A stretch of 64,000 nt of DNA from Thysanoteuthis rhombus (GCA_963457665.1 OY735203.1:6082857-6146856), one strand, 5' to 3'; positions 23,201 to 35,112 are shown, counted from the first letter of the stretch. Notes: generated by a model not told the origin, from the letters alone. A program made the numbers and translations.

Positions 23201-25090
23201 CGACAGCAGACATGTTGTATTTGAATATGCTTTCAATTTGTCAATACTCAATCGGAAAAGAATTTTTGGCGATTTTGTCAATATTTAGATTTCTATTTAC
23301 ACCGTTTTCGAAACATGTGAATCTACTGAAAAAACAAAAAAGAAGAAAAAACATGCAATTCCCGTATGGTAATCGAATAGCGTTTATATTTGAGCATATT
23401 TTTCCAGGCTCTCCTTCGCTTTATGCCTTGAAATTGTCTGAAAATAAAGTGTAGTATGTAAACTCATACTTATATCTATAAGTATATAGACTTACTTTTA
23501 TAACTGATCACGGTCTATGGCTAGCTATTCATTGGGAAAAAGATAATAAATTGTAATCTGAATTACATTACAATTATGAGAAACCTCTTGGTCGTTCATT
23601 TTTGACGCAACTCATTTGATCTTACGAATGTCAAGTGAGCAGCATTGGCCAGAAGAAGTAACCCGTAAATTCACACGCTATATTGGTATATGTAGCCAAC
23701 TTGAGAGACTCATAGGTCTGTCGGTCCAGATTTGGACTCTTGCGACGGTTAAAAAGGATGGAGATTCAAAACCTAGATCAGGAAGAACGAGACAATGTAT
23801 CTGATGACGATCCAGAAGAAAGCTTTACACACTGTTTTAAATCAGGAAGAAACCCTGGAATTAGTTTAGAAGATCCTAAGAGATGAACGTTGAATGGGAT
23901 TATGGTGCCATTTCCCTAAGTAGGATACTTTTTCGTTTGTACCGAACGCAGGATTCTTTCCGGACAGACCCGTATATAATTGATTTTGTCTGGTAATGCA
24001 AATGTTAATTAGTTTGATAATGAAAATGTCTGTCCGCGCTCATCTCGGCCAATCGAAAATTCCTACCTCAGTGAGGCGCACGTTATATCATCGAGTTATT
24101 GGCATCCGAAAATAAAACTGTGAATTACGTCTTCACTTGTCTCCTTTCCACAGCTATGACTGCTGGCTACAACCGCTGCACTTGCACAACCTATCCTCTT
24201 ATCTCCCGCTATTTTGCTGTCTTTGTCGATCCAATCCTACTTAATTAGACAATTACTTCGTTCGCCTGGAATGTAATCTGCTTAAGCGCTAAAATTCGCC
24301 TCCTTTATATTGTTTCCACGGAATTTAAGAGTGTGTCTTGCATTGGATTAGTTGTCTAAAGGAGAATAGTTATGTTGATACCGTGCATACTCATAGATAA
24401 GTCGTAGCTTTTCACTCAAAGAAAGGATGCGAAAAGCTAAATCTATGAGTTATTCTTTTTTTTACTGTTATTATATCCATTTCTTTATTTGTATGAGACC
24501 CCGTAAATAAGCACAGATTACAATCCTTAATATTTCGAGGATGGTGTTAGTAAATATCAAAGCATTATCCATATCTATTGGTGGCTAATTAAATGTCTTT
24601 TGCCTTAAATAACATTTTGCAAAGTGTCATTGTCGCTTGAAGCATCTATCTCTCGAATGTTACAGCCAAATTAAATTCTGACTTTCTATTATTGAATTAT
24701 ACAATGTGACTAATCTACCAATTATTAGATGGCAGTTCGAAGATCCCGAACCGAATGAAAACGTTTGTGCATTATTTTTATGGCCTCAACACCAATTTAA
24801 CGTGGTCTACAGTCTACGTCTTTGGCAAACATTTCAACACTGTTGAATGCGTTAAGATAGTTCTTATGAAACACATAGAAAAGAAGTAAACAACTACTGG
24901 ATTAATGTTCAATTGCATTAAGGTCTTGTACCGACGTGTACCATGTAGTCAATATGAAGAGCATACGAAAGAAACCTTCTACAGCCATTCGATTTATCAC
25001 ATTCATAGAAGTTTTCTACGGATACATTACCAAGGCAAGAATTGTTAATGTATGGTTGAACAATCGCAGCCATCAAAGGTGTGAAAGGGT
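20290..25090. other. AT-rich non-coding stretch
   Basis: No gene supported over about 4.8 kb, apart from the hammerhead-like site listed separately. Frames at 21444-21626 and 23155-23454 (plus) have no recognised motif. A frame at 23616-23804 has a KPRSGRTRQ ending that faintly recalls the DNA-binding linker of Tc1/mariner transposases, but nothing after it supports this. Confidence 0.35.
22885..22930 (+). ncRNA. Hammerhead-like motif, possible Penelope-like element end (copy 2)
   Basis: CTGAAGA at 22889-22895 fits the CUGANGA core exactly, and CGAAA follows at 22916-22920, with tgttgtgtaac after it. The preceding ttataaacgta-tagtgtac also recalls Penelope-like terminal sequences. No reverse transcriptase or GIY-YIG endonuclease is seen nearby, so if real this is a solo end. 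Confidence 0.3.
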
Positions 25091-25099
25091 TTTATCCTT

Positions 25100-25440
25100 T
25101 TGTATGTATGTGTACGCTTGTGTGTTCCTACGCTCCTGGTCGTTCTGTTTTGTGTACTGACTTATAAAATTAATATCAGTTCTCCGATAAAACCACCTCT
25201 AAAAACCTCCATTTTCATTTTTTGAAAAGCTGTTTTGACCTTTTTGAGGCTTTATTTTGACAGCTTTATTAATGACATTTAGATTGTCCAGAATCTAGAT
25301 GTTTTTATTCTCAGTAAAAATAATATCAAGACTCTCCAGATTTTAGTTGTTCCTACATATTTTTCATTTACTCTGTTGTAAATGTTTTTTTCCATGGCAA
25401 AAGCAAGTGATATCATAAATAAATTTTATTCTGGCCATGT
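25100..25440 (+). repeat. Dispersed repeat family A, copy 3 (longest)
   Basis: Contains the tgttcc/gtt-ttgtactgac block of copy 1, the aaagctgttttgacc...ttattttgaca-ctttattaa block of copies 1 and 2, and the tttactctgtt...gatatcataaata block of copy 2. Length is about 340 bases. A minus-strand LINE 3' end starts about 20 bases downstream. Confidence 0.65.
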
Positions 25441-25454
25441 TCATTTTTCGATGG

Positions 25455-27235
25455 AATTCTCTTTTCATCATCATCAGTCTTTCAACGTCAGTTGTTGGAT
25501 ATAGACCTTCTCCAGGATTCGCCACACTTCTCTATCTTGGGCGTTGTAGAGCCAGTAGTTTCTGAATTCATCTAGCTCGTCTCTCCATCTAATATTCTGC
25601 CAGCCTCGGTTCTGCATGTGATCTCAGGGGATCCATGTCGTGTGTAGCGATGTCGATTGGTTGTCTGCCGTTCGTGCAACATGGCCAGTCCACTGCCATT
25701 TTAGATTTTTAATGGATTCCATGATGTCCCTGACTCTTGTCTTTTCCCGGATGTATTGTGCTCTTGCAGTCTCTCTCAATTTGCAGATCTGTCTCTTGGT
25801 TAAGTTCCATGTTTCAGCTCCATTAGTGACTATTGGGAGGATGTATTGGTTATACACCTTTCTTTTTAGGATCAATGGGATCTTCTTATTTTTGAAGGTT
25901 GAGCTTGCTCTGCCAAAGGCTTGCTATCCTAGTGTGATTATTCGCTTGATTTCTTCTTTTAAGGGTCTAATGGAGATTCGTTGTCCTGGGTAGATATAGT
26001 GATCTACTTACGCCAGTTCTGTCTTCGATTTTGATTTCAGTGTTTTAATCTCCGATGTGGTTGTTGCACATGATCTTTGTCTTACTGAAGGTCATGTGCA
26101 GACCGACTTTCTTACCCTCTTCTTTTAGTTCATCTATCATTAGTTGAAGGTCGTACAGGTTCCCTGTAAAAAGGGCAATGTCGTCTGCAAATCTGAGGTT
26201 GTTCAGATACTTGCCGTCTATTCTAATCCCTTTACTCTCCCAGTCTAGTCTTCCGATGATCATCTCAAGGCAGACTGAAGAGTTTGGATGAGCTGGTATC
26301 ACCTTATCTTACTCCTTTCTGGAGCTTAGAGGGGCCAGAGTCTTTAAGTAGCCCGATAAAGGAGCTGCTGCAATTGTATATATGTTTCAGCATTTGACAT
26401 TTACTAGATCTACACCTTGTTGAGTAATGGCCTCCGTAACCTTAGGGATTTCTACAGAGTCAAACGCCTTTTTGAAGTCGATAAATGCTACAGCAAGTGG
26501 CAGTTTATATTCTGCTGCTTTTTCTTTCAGTTGATTTATCGAATGCAGGTGGTCCATGGTCGAGTAGCTTCTTCTAAAGCCAGCTTGCTCTCGTGGTTGG
26601 TTTTCATCAAGTGTTTTTGTAATTTGGTTGGTGATGATTTATGCGAAAGGTTTATATACGCACTTGAGTTGGCTTATAGGCCTGTAGTTGTTGAGGTCTT
26701 TCAGGTTCCTTTTTTTTAATATAAAGGCATTATGATAGCCGTGTTCCAATCATCTGGTACTTTACTGTGTTTTAGACTCAAGTTGAAAAAGACGGGCAGT
26801 TTCCTAGTGATGATTTTACCTGCTTTTCGGAGTAGGTCGATGGTGATGTTGTCTGGTCCTTTATTCGTGTTTAATAGCTTCTTTCACTTCCCACGGGGTT
26901 ACTTGTGGGAAGTCCTCGAGTTGATTGCTCACGTCTTACGTATCCAGCTCATTGTTCTGTAGTCCTTGTTTGGATGAATAAAGTAAAATTCTTTGGCAAG
27001 TTCGACAATCCTGTCTCCGTCTGTTGTTATGTTTCTATTTTCCTCGAGTATGCTGGTTATTTGCTTTCGTCCTGAGTTGAGGCCTTTGTTTATAGCTTCG
27101 AAGCCCCGACCTCTTTCAAGAGTTGATTCGATGACTACCGTCGTGTATCTTCTTCTATCTTCCCTTTGTTTATTCTCAATTGATTTATTTAGTTCAACCT
27201 CTTCAATTTTCTCTCCTGTTGTTTGCATAACTTCA
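25455..27235 (-). mobile_element. RTE-like LINE (family 1), long 5'-truncated copy
   Basis: Minus-strand translation in several frames gives, from the 5' side: a linker with NKSIENKQREDRRRY and GRKQITSI (27230-26930); YRPI and AFIDFKKAFDS of the reverse transcriptase (about 26690-26455), with the first catalytic aspartate kept; LRFADDIALF (about 26170-26200), with both FADD aspartates kept; then ILPIVTNGAETWNLTKR, KTRVRDIMESIKNLKWQW and GHVARTADN (25875-25640); and the C-terminal end of the WRILE type near 25510. Internal stops and frameshifts are present, so it is dead. The 5' endonuclease is missing. The right end lies next to ATG-rich unassigned sequence. Confidence 0.9.
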
Positions 27236-27239
27236 AATT

Positions 27240-28075
27240 TTGATGCTACAGTTGTTCAATTATTGACGGTGATAACTTTTTTTTAACAGTACTGAGCACG
27301 TGGTCATCAATAACATGCACAAATGCTTCGCGTCATGTATTCTGGAACACAGTTATAACAAAAGCCAGGATAGGTGCCATTTCTACGCGCGTGCTCACGG
27401 TGATGAGAAATCACAGCCTTGAACTTGATTAGAGCATTGATATTTCACAGAACAGACTAGGGTGGTAATTTTTTTATATTCATCTGTAATCAAATATGAC
27501 ATCGTAATATAATTAGACTCAAGTCGCACAGAGCAGTCTGTTTGGGAAATTGACTGAAGTCGCACATAGCTGCGAAAGCATTATTGTTGAAAACAGCGCC
27601 CAGGAAACGATTCATTCGCATTTTATAACCAATTTATATGGAATATTTAGGAAAAAAGTCTATATTTAAAAAAATAATTGAATTTTATTTGATGCTCTAT
27701 TCTTGGTCTCGTCTCATGAGAATTTGAACCAGACATATTCATCAGTATGAAAGTATTCAAAAGCACACGTATCAAAAAATCAGTAAAAAATGCACCGAAG
27801 TGCGCAGAAATACAAACAATATCAAGGCATATATGAATATAAATTTTTTATGTGGATTGAGACGTTATGAACAATGCTTTCCTCACATAGTTGCTTAGCT
27901 ATTTATCAGTCAGTATAAGTCTAAAAAACGCCACGGTCATTTGCAGAGTAAACGAACCAAATATTATTAGGGGTGAGGAAAGTTGAGATTTCCAAGACAA
28001 TGTACAGTGTGGATGATTCATAGCGTTGTTATAGATAGAAAAATTCATTTGTAAAGTAAGGGTCCCAAACATATC
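27240..28075. other. AT-rich non-coding stretch
   Basis: No gene and no recognised repeat. Confidence 0.4.
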
Positions 28076-28079
28076 AATG

Positions 28080-28262
28080 GGCAGCGTGAGTCACAACATG
28101 GATCCCCAGAGATCATATGCAAAACTGTGGCCAGCAAAATATAAGGTAGCTTTACGAAATAGATAAGTTCAAGAAAATATTGGCTCTGCAACGCCCATAA
28201 TAGAGAGGTGTGGCGAATTCTGGAGAAGGTATTTATCCAACAACGGACGCTAAAAGGCTGAT
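28080..28262 (+). mobile_element. RTE-like LINE (family 1), short 3' end fragment
   Basis: Starts within gtgagtcacaacatggatccccagagatcatatg (the TWIPRDH region) and ends at ggtatttatccaacaacggacgctaaaaggctga, the common terminus of family 1. Only about 180 bases remain. Confidence 0.85.
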
Positions 28263-28301
28263 ATGTCTATTCTTGGCTAATCCATCACTTTTTTTGCGGT
28301 C

Positions 28302-28302
28302 T

Positions 28303-28339
<37 letters not shown>

Positions 28340-28340
28340 A
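28302..28340. repeat. (CA)n(TA)n microsatellite
   Basis: Compound run directly after a LINE 3' end. Confidence 0.9.
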
Positions 28341-28414
28341 GAGTATGTCCACTTATTTCTACCTTGAATTTCTTCATCTAAGATACCCTCAACCAAAAGT
28401 GTCAACGTAGCTTT

Positions 28415-28560
28415 TAAGCTGGTCTGGCTGGCTATGTATCATGTGCACAGGTTGCACCATTGTAGCTAGAGGGATGAAAATTTTAAGATACACTCGTTAC
28501 TTAAAAAAGAAAAATGCTTTTCTATTTTTTTTTCAAATCCCCTAACTTCGTAACTCTTTT
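28415..28560 (+). repeat. Dispersed repeat family E, copy 1
   Basis: The phrase gtagctagaggga-tgaaaattttaagata-cactcgttac recurs at 60695-60720 with a few changes (tgctagagggctggaaattttaaaattcactcatta), and a reverse-complement core lies near 2505 and 45930. No family name assigned. Confidence 0.5.
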
Positions 28561-28747
28561 AGGGAGACGTTCAATTTGCAATCCAAGTTTACTCTATAAT
28601 GAAAATTCAGTTTGAGTTTGCCCACTCCTGAAAGTTCAGACGTTTTTTTTTTGTTTTTTTTTTCTTTGCACTTACTGGTAATTTTCCATACACACAACAA
28701 TACTATTTGATCTATTGGCCTGTCTTTCTTTCTTCTCTGTCTGTCAG

Positions 28748-28748
<1 letters not shown>

Positions 28749-28784
<36 letters not shown>

Positions 28785-28790
28785 GTGTGT

Positions 28791-28823
<33 letters not shown>
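28749..28823. repeat. (CT)n(AT)n(GT)n compound microsatellite
   Basis: Three dinucleotide blocks in a row. The CT-to-AT junction resembles the SINE tail at 36.3 kb. Confidence 0.9.
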
Positions 28824-28824
28824 G

Positions 28825-29830
28825 TCATTGGATTTCCGACCGTTGAGATTGGCTAACTTTATGGGTATTCTTCTTTAAGATTGGTCTATTTGGTTAATGC
28901 TTACCATCTAACCGAGTGCAGTGATAAAGAAGGAGATTATATAGAAAAATAGATATTTTTGTGCAGTATAGAAGCTTTTTTTTTCTTTCATTACGCCACG
29001 GACTTACTAATATTCCTATTCACACCTTCAAAAGGTTAAATGTCCTAACTTTATTCTCACTAATCATTCTGATAGAATTTAAATATCAAATTACCTTTTT
29101 TCTTAGAGAAAAAAAACCCCACTTTGTGAGTCTTCAAAATTATTATACATTGATTCTTTCAGACAAGTTTCTTGTTTTTCGGTTCTTCTTTCATGACTGT
29201 CACCGTAGCCGAAGATATTCTTCGGGCATCGGAAGTGATCAGTAACCCCATGGAATTATCAGCCGGGCCCTTCATTTAATGGACATGAAGCAACTCATGA
29301 AAACATCACCAAACGGATAATTTTTCAGTGATGATACAGTTATCTTCCGCTTTTCAATAGATTCCCATGAGTCACTGTCAGCTTTCACAAAAAGTTACAA
29401 AAAAACAAAACAGCGTTCAATTTTCGTTTCAGCTAACCGTTATTGAGGCCGCTCGTATACTCCTCTTTCACTCCCCACCCCCATGTGTCCTGTACCTCCC
29501 ATCATCCAAACCAACGACCATGCAATTATTTGGTCTGGGAACGCTCAAATACTTATCCCAACTAAATGTAAAGATATCCAAAATCAGAAATGGATCATGA
29601 GTGTTGTTGATATTAATGAGAGAAGAATTCAGCCGTCTCTCTTTCTCAGCTGATTTGCAGAGAAAAAAATCCTTGTGCACGGTGCCAAATTAGACTTCAG
29701 TGATTAAATTTGTTCCCCAGTGACATTTTTTTGGTCTTTGGTGTTTTGAACTATAGCAGAGATTATTGCTTGATTAGTGCTTTAGAGTACTTTCTCGCTT
29801 GACTGAAACCTTTTCTTTAAGAGATTCATA
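28825..29830. other. Non-coding stretch
   Basis: Frames at 28961-29245 and 29367-29600 (plus) have no recognised motif. Nothing supported. Confidence 0.35.
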
Positions 29831-29838
29831 TAATTTCT

Positions 29839-30237
29839 CTACGATGTTCTTACATTCAAGATAGTTGTGATGACGGACTCATCAGTGCAAGAACTTGCAT
29901 TGAGCACTAGTAATTCTGGACATTTGCCTTCAAATGGGTTGACAAATTCAGCTTCAATTGTAGCCAGAAGATTTTTACTTTGTTCCAGGAACTTTCTCTG
30001 TGATGCAGTCCTTTCGCCGGAATGCTTGTAATTAGTGCCAACTTCCGAAGTAATAATTGCTTCTTTAAACTTATGAAGAAAGCGTGCTTGTGCTGGCTCT
30101 GATAACATCCTACGATGGAATGCCGGTTCATACTGGGTCAAACCTACATCTCCGCTATTTCCTTTCATTTTGCAATTCTCCAGTTCGTGAGGCTGATCAA
30201 TTGTCGTAAATGGAAAGCGCTCGCCTGACTTATTCAC
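29839..30237 (-). CDS. Fragment of a multi-copy animal protein family, function unknown
   Basis: The 132-codon frame is the longest non-repetitive, non-LINE frame in the first half. Its residues GLTQYEPAFHRRML, then QRKFLEQSKNLLATIEAEF and VNPFEGKCPELLVLNAS recall a protein family I know from many copies in cnidarian, mollusc and fish genomes, with the pattern GLTQNPxALRRWM ... NPFxxxSxxLLxLDTR. Those proteins are longer, so this is an internal piece. There is no start context or splice site I can defend. It may be a fossil of a mobile element or a broken host paralogue. The recognition is from memory and should be tested by search. Confidence 0.45.
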   Translation of the reverse strand: MNKSGERFPFTTIDQPHELENCKMKGNSGDVGLTQYEPAFHRRMLSEPAQARFLHKFKEAIITSEVGTNYKHSGERTASQRKFLEQSKNLLATIEAEFVNPFEGKCPELLVLNASSCTDESVITTILNVRTS

Positions 30238-30539
30238 TATCCTATTTCTCTCTTATTCAGACTTGGATTCCTGACGTAGGGACATCGTATTTCTCCAGTG
30301 AATGCTTATCAATCTACTGTAATTATAGTGATCAAGTGATCAATAAAAACCACCTTAGGTTCGAGAGAGAGACTAAATATAGATTGGAGTTCTTCTCACG
30401 ATGTGTTCTGATGAAAATTAGAATTTGTGATTCTGTGTCTATTTTACAGTCGCAAAAAAGAAGGTTGGATTTGTCTTCATACTGTTTCTCCTATCGTCTC
30501 AGCATACGTATAGGCTTGTTGTTGAAGCTTTGCTAGAGC

Positions 30540-30650
30540 TGATGCCTAGCAAAAATGCCCTGTTCTAGTAATGCGAGCTCATCTTCAATCATCTTTAGTT
30601 TATACTGCCAAGGCACAGACATAGTAGCGACTGCATCCAGTGTGAAGGAG
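30540..30650 (-). other. Possible upstream piece of the same minus-strand frame
   Basis: A separate minus-strand frame gives AVATMSVPWQYKLKMIEDEL, which has protein-like composition and lies upstream of the 29.84-30.24 kb frame in the same direction. The 300 bases between them are not open. No link is proven. Confidence 0.2.
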
Positions 30651-30654
30651 AAAT

Positions 30655-31225
30655 CATCATCATCATCAGTCTCTTAACGTCCGTCGTTGGACATAGACCT
30701 TCCCCAGGATTCGCCACAATTCTCTATCATGGGTGTTGTAGAGCCAGTATTTCCTGATTTTGATTAATTCATCTCTCTATCTTGCATTTTTTCGGCCTCG
30801 CATGTGATCTCTGGGGATCCCTGTTGTGAATTGTGGTCCATTGGTTGTCTTTCATTCTTGTAACATGGCCTGTCCATCGCCATTTAATTTTTTTAATAGA
30901 TTCTATGATGTCTCTGATCCCCGTTTTCTTTCTGATATAATATACTGTCTTGTGATATCATGTGAGGTTGAGTATGATTCTCTCATGCGCACGTTGCATG
31001 CTTCTCAGTTTGTGGGTTTGTCTCTTGGTTAGGATCCATGTTTCAGCTCCATGAGTAACTATTGGGAGAATTCATTGGTTTCATACCCTTCTTTTTAGGA
31101 TTATTGGGATCGTGTTGTTTTTGAATGTTGAGCTTGCTTTACCGAAGACTTGCCATCCTAGGGTGATTCTCCGCTTGATTTCTTCTTTTGCGGATTTGAT
31201 AGAGATTCGCTGTCCTAAGTAGATG
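30655..31225 (-). mobile_element. RTE-like LINE (family 1), 3' end fragment
   Basis: Begins (as its 3' end) with catcatcatcatcagtctctt-aacgtc and continues through the C-terminal blocks to the region that encodes the RIxxR start of the ILPIV block, where it stops at cgctgtcctaagtagatgaa. The (CAT)n run at its left end is a tail microsatellite. 5'-truncated by more than a kilobase compared with the 41 kb copy. Confidence 0.85.
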
Positions 31226-31239
31226 AAGGAGAGAATACC

Positions 31240-31935
31240 CAGCAGAAATGAAATTTATTCGCTTGCATATTTTTTTCCCTCATTGTAGGCTTGTTTTATC
31301 AATTAGCTTGTATTTTTGTGAGAATATGTGCGTTAGTTTAAGTCGATACTGAATTGTAAAATTTGTTATCAACAACCATTAAATGACCTTTAGGAGTCCT
31401 ATGAATCAGGTTAGTAGTGGGTTGAATATACGTCTAATTTCGCATTCCTCAAGGTCAAATTAATTGGTGGATGCATCTATTTCAGTATCAAGTTTATGTT
31501 TGTTAATAATTGTTATTATTAATCTTATCTTTTGTCGATATTAACTAAAAATGAAATAATAAAATTAGTCATTCATGACGTTGAAATAACCTCTGGGGGT
31601 CACATGACTCATAGTTGGTTATATATAATGCCAATCTTGGAATTACCTTGGTTGAATTAGTAGGTAAATATATCTATTTTAGTAGTACAATTTGTGAGTA
31701 TTTTTTCCCTTTCAAACATGTATAATTCTAATAACAGCCATCTTTGAAAATGTCCGCCACGTCCATAAAATAATTAATTTTTGTTGGATTCATTAACAAT
31801 ATCATTATTATCATATACCTGAGCTATAATCTCTGAAAGTTAGTTAATTTCACTCGGCATCTAACATTCCATCCTTTTCTATGTTATGAGAGCGTAAAGA
31901 TAATAACTGTAACATTTGTATCGTATACATAATAC
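31240..31935. other. AT-rich non-coding stretch
   Basis: No gene supported. A gtgatatatatac-like pair of similar phrases (aatgacctttaggagtcctatgaatc and aataacctctgggggtcacatgactc, at about 31382 and 31586) suggests a diverged local duplication of about 200 bases. Confidence 0.35.
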
Positions 31936-31939
31936 ATTC

Positions 31940-32055
31940 CTATATACATGAAACTTGTCAGTTTGGCTCAGTTGTTAAGCGATCTACCTTGCAATCATGG
32001 TTGAGAAATGTCAATTTTATAAGTGTATCTATTTATCATATATACAATATACCCA
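31940..32055 (+). repeat. tRNA-derived SINE-like head, unit 1
   Basis: TGGCTCAGTTGTTAAGCGATC (at about 31973) reads as an A box and D-arm. The expected B box about 30-40 bases on (ggttgagaaatg) is decayed. The preceding tacatgaaacttgtca matches unit 2 at 32170. Confidence 0.45.
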
Positions 32056-32159
32056 AAAGTTATAGTAATAATGTATGTTGGACTGGGGTTTGATCTTACA
32101 CCAGCCTGGATTGTAATATCGATACTGAAATAACGTCTTGCGTATTTCTAAAATATTTT

Positions 32160-32275
32160 TCTCGTCGATACGTAAAACTTATCAATTAGGCCCAGTTGGT
32201 AAGAGATCCGACTATCAACAGAAGATGAATGTTAACATCCTATATCGGTTAAGTGACAGTACAAACATTTTCTCT
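32160..32275 (+). repeat. tRNA-derived SINE-like head, unit 2
   Basis: TAGGCCCAGTTGGTAAGAGATC (at about 32187) is an A box with D-arm. The leader tacgtaaaacttatca matches unit 1. Two similar heads within 220 bases point to a tandem or dimeric SINE. Confidence 0.45.
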
Positions 32276-32649
32276 AAATTTGGTAAGGATTGTTCTTGTT
32301 CTTTTTATAGATAAAGTCAACCCTTGACTTCGACTCGTGTTTGACAAAGAAAAACAATGAGAGGAAAAGACCTAAGCCAAATGGAAATGTACTTTTCCAT
32401 CTTTCATTGATCTTTGGATTCTTGGACTAGACGGGTTAAAATTACCAACTGTTTGGATTAGAGGATTAAAGATTCTTTTTAGTACTTGAATCAATGTTCG
32501 ATACGTATTTCCAAATTGTCTGCGGATGTGCCCATAGAGGAATCAGCTCTACTTTGTTGTGGTAGTATCGCAGCTTGCGTTATCAGTAAACAAGTCATTC
32601 GTTTTATTTACCATTCTTCCCAATAGGAGAGGTTTGATAGAGGACCTAA

Positions 32650-33180
32650 CCAACGTGGTCCCACCCGAATGCGTTTGAGTCGTTAAAAAAATAGCCCGTG
32701 TCCGTAACCAATCAAAATGGCACCCCTACGAGTACCCCACCCCTTTTTACTCCAATAGAGAACAACTGCTGGGCTGATTCATCCTTTCAGACTGAGCAAA
32801 TTAAAGCCTCTTGTATTAACTTGACTCACGACACAGGACAAATCCTGCACCAGGTGAGAGATTTACCTTACTTCCTCGCAACAGCAGGATGTGATACAAT
32901 GTCAGATTAACGTGGGAATCGACATGCATACATTTGAGTAGGTAGACAAAAAATAGCTTTTGTCCACGCATTTAACACCACGAAGGCTCTCATACAAGTA
33001 TCCTCCCCCTTTTCAGAGTTGAGGCACAGGCCTAGGTCCTATTGATCAGCTGAGACTGAGCAGGTAAGAGCTAATTCTCTCAGTACATATCCTGTGCCAG
33101 GTAAGAGAATATGAATTTCAAGCATACACTTGACTGTGCAATAACAGCTCATATCAAAGAGGCAGAGTCAACTGTTTTGC
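32650..33180. repeat. Diverged tandem duplication, about 265-bp unit
   Basis: Unit 1 (about 32650-32910) and unit 2 (about 32911-33180) align by eye through tttgagt-g-taaaaaaatagc-gtcc, the cccctttt block, cagactgagca, and atcctgcaccaggtgagaga versus atcctgtgccaggtaagaga. Divergence is heavy. No protein or known repeat is recognised. Confidence 0.65.
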
Positions 33181-33184
33181 ATAC

Positions 33185-35100
33185 ATTTAATTTCTTGCAC
33201 TTATAATAATACTTAAAAGTATCTTCTTTATTTATCTCTATTAATACAAATATTTCAGCGTACATATAGGCAGTTTTGACTGTTTTAGAGTCACAGCACT
33301 TGAAATCATAATGGATCAGTTTTCTAAGCAGGAAAAGCTTGGACCATATCCAGTGTGAGGGTGCTTTTTATACAAAAGGTTTACAAAAGTTGCACTCCGA
33401 TCCCAAAGTCTCCAGTGCCAAATTATAGCTCAATCCAACAATCTATACAACTACTCAGTTGGAAGAAACTATGAATGGTGTTGACCCCTTTGCCAAATGG
33501 GTACCGAGAGCTTCGATCGGATAATATAAATAAATAGATAAAAGAATGCCGTGAAATATGGAAGGAAAGGGAAGACCCGGTTACAAATCTTCTTATCCGA
33601 AATACAAGACTTGTTATATATGCTAATAACTGATAATTCACATAAAATATAATGTTTCTTTTGGAATGTGATTATGAAAACCTTGTTTAGAACACACCCT
33701 TTGACATTTTGAGTCGAAGCACAGTTGAACATTTTTACCACCTTAACTTTCAAGGAAGGGAATGCGATGCACGAGTGGGAACAATGTCAAAAACATGGTA
33801 ATTCCGGAAATAACGCCAAGAGCAAAGTGGAAATTTTGTTTTGTGACAATTTTGGCTTAAAAAATGTTTGCGTATTAGATAGGTAAACAGGAGACGAGTA
33901 AATTTTGCTGCTTTCGGCAAAGGTTACATTGAGATAAGAAGAAGAATGAAAACCAAGTGCACCAGAGAGAGAGAGAGAGAGAGAGAGAGGAGGGTTGAAA
34001 GATGAAATAGTATTGTTGAGTGTACAGAGTGAGTGCTAAAAATATCCGATACATTTCTGAAGTTCGTTTTAACATTCCTATACAGCTTCAAAACTGGTAT
34101 AATTTAAAGTAAAGACATTTTTTTGTTCATTAAATGTTCAATCTTGTTCCAAAACATTTGTAATTTTTTGTATTCTTTAGTCTTTGGTCCCAAATCTGTC
34201 AATGCATATCTATATCTATATATGTACGTGTGTGTGTGTGTGTGTGTAGGTAGGAGAGAGAGCATAAAAAGTGCTAATCATAATTTCAAAATTATGATAT
34301 ATTTATGATATTATTACGCCATAGTGTCTTCCGGCACATTAGAAAATTCATGTTAGAATAAATTGCGAGAATTTTCAGTATAATTTCGTCCCATTATCCA
34401 AAGAAAACCAATGACACCATCCACTCTCAACACACACTCATTATATATATATATATATATAGATATATATAAGTACATAAAAGTAGGGGGTTATGATTAC
34501 TCCAAGTAAATCCATGACATGGTTAAAAGATTGTTTCGTTTCATTTTATCAATTATCAATATTCATGTGGCAATTTTAACTGAATAATACTTTCTAAGTA
34601 AGATATTTAAAAATTTCTCCAGAGCTTTTTTTTGACAAATAATCCTGCACAAAAGCACAAACACACACGCATATACTTATATATCATAGGTCTTAATCTG
34701 TTTAGTAATTTGTGAGATTACAAAGAAAAAACGGATTTTTCCGTTGTTGATATTTTTGATAAAGAAAAAAGAAATAATTCTGAAATTTGTCATCAAAAGC
34801 AAAGTGAAAGTGTTTAGCATCATAAGTTTTCAAAAGCAATTAAATCTGATCGGATAATACAAAAATCCATTATTTTAATGAGAATAGGCTGTTTTTGTTT
34901 CATGATGACAATAACAAAACATAAATTCGGTTGCTTAAAAGTGCGTATGGCATAAAATATTGACATGCACCGGATATATATGTGTGTGAACGCGGTGTCA
35001 TTGCTTCTCAATAGATCATGCACATAGTCAAATGATGAGCAATGACTTTCAGGGAAAAAATAGCTAATAAATGTGAACGAACATATTAATTTGACCTCGT
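33185..35100. other. AT-rich non-coding stretch with microsatellites
   Basis: Contains (GA)n at 33965-33989, (TG)n at 34225-34248 and (AT)n at 34441-34470. Frames are short or derive from repeats. No gene supported. Confidence 0.4.
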
Positions 35101-35112
35101 ATATTTACTGGA

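Noticed and set aside
23616-23960. Tc1/mariner-like transposase start (KPRSGRTRQ)
   Set aside because: Only a short GRPR-like linker word is present. I see no helix-turn-helix, DDE residues or terminal inverted repeats.
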